Of a stretch of 64,000 nucleotides of DNA, positions 58,094-64,000 are shown piece by piece (positions within the stretch are counted from its first letter, which is position 1; every line of letters begins with the position of its first letter). The notes below the pieces were generated by a model, which was given only the letters and a program-made list of their open reading frames with translations, ran no database searches and was not told the DNA's origin. Origin of the DNA: Bagarius yarrelli (Eukaryota > Chordata > Actinopteri > Siluriformes > Sisoridae); NCBI GenBank assembly GCA_005784505.1, contig VCAZ01000022.1:1309195-1373194 (forward strand), in the 5' to 3' direction. A program made the position numbers and the translations under genes.

Positions 58094-60777
58094 AGTGTGA
58101 GTGGAAACCAAGTGTGTGTGTGTGTGTGTGTGTATGCATGCATGTGTGAAACTGATCTATGTGACCTGTGTACACATTATTTTGCCAATATAAATGAATG
58201 TTGGAGCAGACCAACACACCGCTTCATAGAAAAATTGTGTGTGTGAGGTAACAACCGGCTGCGTCCCAAACGCTCGTTTAATTATTATAATCCAATCAAA
58301 ATTATTCGGGTTTTAGTAGTTGGACATTTTGCGTAGGTTCGCTTATTTAGCGATTATCTATGACGAACAACTGAATTCTTGCACATTATGGAAGAAATGA
58401 TGTGTTGGGAACTGTGAGTCTGTCCTGACGCTGGCTATCCGTCGCACAATGGCACAACGGACACGGCGACGGCTAGAAAAGCAAGCAGCTGATTAAACCT
58501 GCTGTTATTGGCTAAAAAAATCAAGCAGAATTAACAGTACATAAAGAGTCAGATTGATTTTTTTTATCCGAGATCCAACTTAAACCGAAACCACCCCACC
58601 CCTCTTGCAGTGCATTATGGGGGCTATCAGCTACCATAGAGTAATTTTATTTAAATGCTGGACTCGAGTTTACACAATAATGTCTCACGTTAGTGACAAA
58701 ATTTAGTTTCGTCTTTATGTTAACTGCTAAAAATCTCTATATAAATAAAGCTCATTTTAGTTTCTGACTTTAATGTCCTCACTTTCTTTGAGAAGTTCAC
58801 TAATTATTATTGTTCTGCAACCAAAAATTGAATAGAATGTTTTTTGTTCGGTTAATGTAGCTACATCCTGTTTTATCTGTAAATTGTTTTCAGCAAACAG
58901 CGAAACCAAACCAAAAATTTTCGGGAAAAACTTTTCGATGTACAAATCATGAAACTGTTACTTTCTTTTTATTTTATTTCCAAACTATGAAGTTTTTCAC
59001 TAATAAATATTGTATCCAGAAATATTTACAAACTGTAAAAAAAGTCTTCAGCATTGTTTTATCGATGAGTTTATTATTGTTCTATGTTGCAGTATTAGTT
59101 TGTAGCTGAGATCCTGTTCTATAAATGCTGCTTATGTGATTGTGTTCCAGATTCTTTATCTTTAAGTAGAATATAAATAAGTAAATGACTTTATATCCTG
59201 TGTTGAAAAAGTCCTGTATATTTAGTAAAGTCACGCGTTATTAAAGTGTTAAATTACGCTGCCGTGCGCGATGTTTTCTGTTTATCCTTCAGAAATCTGA
59301 CTCGGTCCTTTCACAAAGGGAAACCATGAGGTTTTATTGCTGTAGCAGAATAAAGTCATGTGGTTATGACGAGTGTCCAATGTTAATACGGTGAAAGTGC
59401 GACGCGTGGTAATTGTGCGTAACGCGATCCGGACTGTTCGGCTCATCATGGGACCCAAAAACTAATTTTATTAACAGATTTTAAAACAAGGACGACTCAA
59501 ACCAAACAGCAGTCGTATTTTTTTTTTTTTTTTTTTTTTTTATAAATAAGGCAAATTTTTGCAATTAAAAGAGCAATTTGTAGATCCAGGAAAGAAAAAA
59601 AAAACCGCCTACAAAATTAGAAGAAAGCTTTTAATACTTTTATCACGGGACCCTCAGTATGATGCACTTACTTAGCGGCCATTTTAATTCGAGGATGTGA
59701 AAGAACACATAACGTAACATTCACATTAAAAACATGATTTTCAAGAAAAAAACGTTAATTTTATTTACTAGAACTGGAGAAAAAAATACTACAAATACTA
59801 ATACTCAAATAGAGACGCCCTTAAAAAAAAAACCCTGGCCCAGGAGAATGGGGTCAAAGGTCATGCTGTTAACATATAATTGACCCAGAGCGAAGAAGCA
59901 GAAGCAGCTTCAGGAAACGACTTTTACTTTCATGCTAATTAACTAAACAGGAGAAACGGAAAAAAGTTTTCGATCCAGATTTAATTTTGTGCTGTATTTT
60001 AATGGTCGGTGCTTTTTTTTTTCCACAATTAAGGAAAAATGAGACGTTTTATTAATGTTATTACATGATTTACTTTTTTATTCTATTTATAACAGTGCAA
60101 TGCTTTACCTCCGTTTCCTCAGGCTCGCAATCTAAACTTTTATTGTGGAACTTTTGTCTCAATAAATTTATTTTTTTGAATTTTATGTTATTTTTTCACT
60201 AATTTGAAGCAAAGGTTCACGTATCGTTTTTTAATTTCTCAGTCTGAATGTTTAAAATAGCCACTAAATAAATCTAGCTGGTAGGTGTGTATCGTATATA
60301 AAGTGTCCCGGAAAGTAAATTTAAAAAAGTGATCTTTAGATGACAAAAAAAACCAAAAAACAGTAATAAAAATATTGTAAGTTTAAGCTTTTCTATTTAG
60401 ATCTTTGGGCATAAAATCATTTTTCTGATCGCTGATCAGTCCGAACTGCATTACACAAAAATTACACGCGTCACACTTTTTTTATATATATATATAAAAT
60501 ATATTAATTAATATTCGACACAGCATAAATAATCAAACATTTTACTGTGTTTTGTGACTGAAAATGCACAAAAACAAGCACTGCTTATATTCTAAAAAAA
60601 TCTGTGTGTGTGTGTGTGTGTGCGCGTGTGTGTGTGTGTGAGAAACGGTGCTAAAGTGCTATTTCTCATTTTCAGGTGTGACAATGTAGTGTTAAAGTGG
60701 AAAAGACCCTAAAGACCAGATCTGAGTTGTAGATGAAGGGTTGTAAGAGTTGTAATTTAAGACAGGCAAACTTACAC

Positions 60778-60819
<42 letters not shown>

Positions 60820-62689
60820 CTAATAAGAAGAAAAATCCTTCACGAGTTGATCCTCAATTAAAAGAATGTGCATACACTTGTCGTTGGAATATTGTTAGTG
60901 TAAGCTGTAATTAATTACAGTCGTGTTTTAGTAACGAACATGTTACAATTCCACAATTCCCATGCACTAGTCAGTAATGCCACCAGGGGGCGAGCGGTAT
61001 AACGCAGAGCTAGCGTCGATTAGTAGCTACAGAACACAGTGTGAGGACGGGATTCATTAACGGGTGTAAAAATTTCAGTTTACATAAATTTTGCGTTAAA
61101 GTTTGCTTAAATTTTGTTTAAAGAAAATGACAAAAAGGTTCATGTAAATTTGGTTGCTTGAATTAAGTAAAAAAAAGACGAGACATTGAAGTTTATTTAC
61201 GTTTAATAAAAATTTGGCATTAAAGTTTACTTATTACTTATTTTCTACCTCGTAACTACGTATACATTAATGTCAGTAGATTTTTTCTACAATTTTGAGT
61301 GTAATTAAATCGTGCTACTTTTACTCAATTTGTTTAAAATTAAATTATTTGATTATTTTTTTGGCTAAATTTAATTTATGATTATGATAATTTAAAGAAT
61401 ATAACTGAACTGGTGCCACTTATAGTTATTTTACAATTATCCGCGATACAGCCGGAATCCCCGGCCTCATCGGTCTTTAGTTTCAGTTTTAGACGCAGTA
61501 AAAAGGTAAAAGCATCTGTAGAAGTTTCAGTATTTCCTTTATTTAATTCGAAATAGATCATTAATACCGCTTTAAGGTGTGTAACATTTGTTAGGGGTTA
61601 TTATAATTATGTTTTTATAGGTTAAGTACTAAAAAGTACTGTTGGTTTTGTTGTTTATAACATTTCATAGATTTTTTTTTTTACTGTCTGACACTTAAGT
61701 CGTGTTCGGTATCGTTTGCTTTCTATCGCTTTAGTTTCTGTTTCTCGATTATCGATGTTTATAGGATTTTTATTGTAAATACAGCCGCAACTGAAAACCA
61801 TGAACAAAAATTAGCAGCACAAAAATGACCAAAAACACTAAACTAAACATCAATTTTAAACATTATTAAAGACACGTACCGTAACTGGTAATAAAATAGG
61901 CACTAATGATCGTGTTTTCTTTTACAACATTTACTTTAGACGAACTGACCGTGTTTATAGGAATATTTCGAGAGTTTTGTCCTGAATTCTGATCAACTTT
62001 CTTACACTGGAATGGATAAAATCGCTTTTTACACACTGAAGTACTTTAACACAGTAACTCAAGTAGTTTTTTAGCAAAATATTTATTTATTTTTACTGGA
62101 GTAAGATTATTTTTTCAGTACTTCTACTTTTACTCGCATGAATTATTTCTTAAGTACTTTTGCCTAAGTAGAAAGTTTTCTTTTTTTCCCCTTTCCACCA
62201 CTGTATAAACATTAATTCCAATAAAATTAAATTTTATTACCAAAGAAAAAAAAAAAAAGTTGTAGCTGTGATGTTTGTGGTTTGTTGGAATGTTAATTAA
62301 ATATTCCAGTACAAACCAAAAATATATTTCTAATAAATGATTTTAATAAATGTGTAACTTGCTTTTTTGCCTTAGTTCTGTCTTTTTCCAGTAGCTAGAA
62401 ATTCTCCATGCTGGTGATTTTTTTTTTTTTGTATAAATCTTTGCATTATCTTCCGCACGGTTTTAAAACTTCTCCGTTCCTGAATTGGAGCTTTAATAAA
62501 GCTCATTAAAATGCTTGTTGTTGAAGACTTCTGTTCGTGGCTTTAGAGACGTCTGGAGCTTCTCCGTCTCCTCTTAATCACTGTCTGAACGCTGACAGGT
62601 CCGGGGGGGGCCGTGCTGTTTGGACAGGTGTTTTTTTTGTTTTTTTTTAAACAGCATTTCTGCTTTTAAAAAGTGAAGACGCAAAGGAA

Positions 62690-62830
62690 AGAATAATATA
62701 TGGAAGTAAAAGAGTGATGAAGATTTGACAGATGGGCGGCGGCCGACAGGGATTTAAGTCTGTACTCATTTGTCAGCCTGTTTCCCGCCGGTGTGCCGTG
62801 ACTGCTGCCATGGCTAATTTGTTCAACGTC
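62690..62830. promoter_or_regulatory. Candidate conserved non-coding block downstream of rab28
   Basis: Unique sequence of mixed composition containing TTTGACAGATGGGCGG, TTAAGTCTGTACTCATTTGTC and GCTAATTTGTTC, without a reading frame. Candidate by composition only. Confidence 0.25.
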
Positions 62831-63525
62831 AGTTAGCTTAGCGTGACGAGAAGTCAGAATGACATGGTTAAATCCGGCTCTTTAGTTAGAGCTACAGCAG
62901 GATTTTATTTAGGCCAATTTTTACCGCGAACATAAGCGATGATTAACAATTAACATGTTGCCAACGGCACAATGAACTAAAGTCAATGTTAACAATGATT
63001 AGATAACTTTAAATTCTTAAAATGACCAAATAAAGTCACTTCCTGTGCCACTTCCTGTATCTAGATGATCTGGAATTATGGTGGGATCTAGATGACGCAA
63101 CTTTAGATCTTTATTTATGTTTCCTTCAGCAGTTTTTAGTTATTCGCCCTGGTGAGATTATTTGAAAACTAGTGCAATAACTAAGCGAGTGCTCATAGGT
63201 TATACTAGCAGTAGCAACAAAGATATGGCGAACCAATTAATGTCAATAATAATGTCAAATAAAATCACACATTTTTTTTAAATTAAATTTTTCTAATTTA
63301 TTCAAATTTCCAATCTAACAGCTGGCACATGGATGCAAACGAGGGACATGCCACATTCTAGAAATTTAACGCCTAACCAAAAAATAGAAATGATAATATA
63401 GTGAGACGACTTTAACCGAAAAGTTAGTAAAGAAACGACTGTTTAAAGCTGATATGATGTAACAGATGTTCACCATCTAATAGTTTAACCGATTAATCGG
63501 CAACTGATAGCCCATCAGACGGTCA

Positions 63526-63530
63526 GATAG

Positions 63531-63575
<45 letters not shown>

Positions 63576-63850
63576 AAGAAAGAAAGAGAGACAGACAGAC
63601 AGAGAAAGATTAAAAAAAAAGACTAGTGAGAGAGAGAGTAAGAATGTGAAAGAGCAAGAAAGAGTGAGATAGAAAGAGAGTCAGAGGGATGAAGAGAGAG
63701 AGAGAAAGACAGACAGAGAGATTAAAAAAAAGAGTAAGAGTGAGAGAGAGAGAGTCAAAGTGATAGACAGAGGGAGAGAGAGACAGCCAGACAGGGAGAG
63801 ATTAAAAAAAGAGAAAGAGTGAGAGGAGAGAGAGAGAGAGAGAGATGATC
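63526..63850 (+). repeat. Polypurine (GA)n tract
   Basis: (GA)n followed by AGAGAGACAGACAG-type units with repeated GATTAAAAAAAAGA spacers, three similar blocks in a row. Confidence 0.9.
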
Positions 63851-64000
63851 TGGTTCGAACATTTCTACCAAATAAAAAAAAAACCCAAACAAGCGAACTG
63901 AGGCGCCACCCACACGCGGTGAGGAACAGGTTTCGATGCCTCTTTATGAGGAGCTGTGAAATGGTCTCTGGGGAACATGGCGGCTGAGGTGATGCTTAGA

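Larger units (their letters stand above)
58094..64000. other. Region downstream of rab28
   Basis: No recognisable exon. AT-rich DNA with (GT)n at 60602-60640, (CA)n at 60781-60816, a repeat rich in AAGTACTTTT-type motifs at about 62030-62210, a unique block at 62690-62830, and a polypurine tract at 63526-63850. The last bases include ATGGCGGCTGAGG starting at 63977, which could be the start of a further gene or a YY1 site. Confidence 0.5.

Overview
The window looks like nuclear DNA of a teleost fish. It has vertebrate genes with GT-AG introns, dense CA/GT, GATA-type and AT microsatellites, and many copies of a fish-type tRNA-derived SINE. The exact order is uncertain; an otophysan such as a catfish is a guess from the repeat style. 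All four protein genes lie on the + strand, and I built the gene models by hand from reading-frame continuity across splice sites.

Layout. 1-2350: aurkb (Aurora kinase B), lacking only its first coding exon(s), which lie before the window. 2351-4750: short intergenic stretch with the aurkb poly(A) signal, a tandemly duplicated CCAAT-box block, a tRNA-Leu(AAG) gene and the bod1l1 promoter. 4751-17315: bod1l1 in 25 coding exons, with an N-terminal Shg1-type domain, a 2.35-kb central exon, a coding minisatellite and a basic C-terminus with AT-hooks. 17316-23550: repeat-rich intergenic DNA, then the nkx3-2 promoter. 23551-26328: nkx3-2 (bapx1), two exons, NK-type homeodomain. 26329-33885: intergenic region with several unique, motif-rich candidate enhancers. 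33886-57766: rab28, with six common exons and two alternative last exons. 57767-64000: no gene recognised, apart from a possible start codon at the right edge.

The bod1l1, nkx3-2 and rab28 order matches the order I know from the human 4p15.33 region, so this is an ancient conserved block; aurkb is placed differently in human. Aurora B and the BOD1 family both act on chromosome biorientation, nkx3-2 patterns jaw joint and axial skeleton, and rab28 is a prenylated small GTPase of cilia and photoreceptors.

Main points worth following: (1) rab28 has two last exons of identical coding length, each ending in a CaaX box with terminal Gln, and the acceptors of its last four exons are embedded in TG repeats, with a MITE-like element between the two alternatives; (2) bod1l1 carries two single-base insertions in its most conserved exon and a compensating -1/+1 pair around its coding minisatellite; (3) a duplicated block keeps three CCAAT boxes at identical spacing in both copies; (4) candidate enhancers lie between nkx3-2 and rab28. 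I found no self-contained new biological system.
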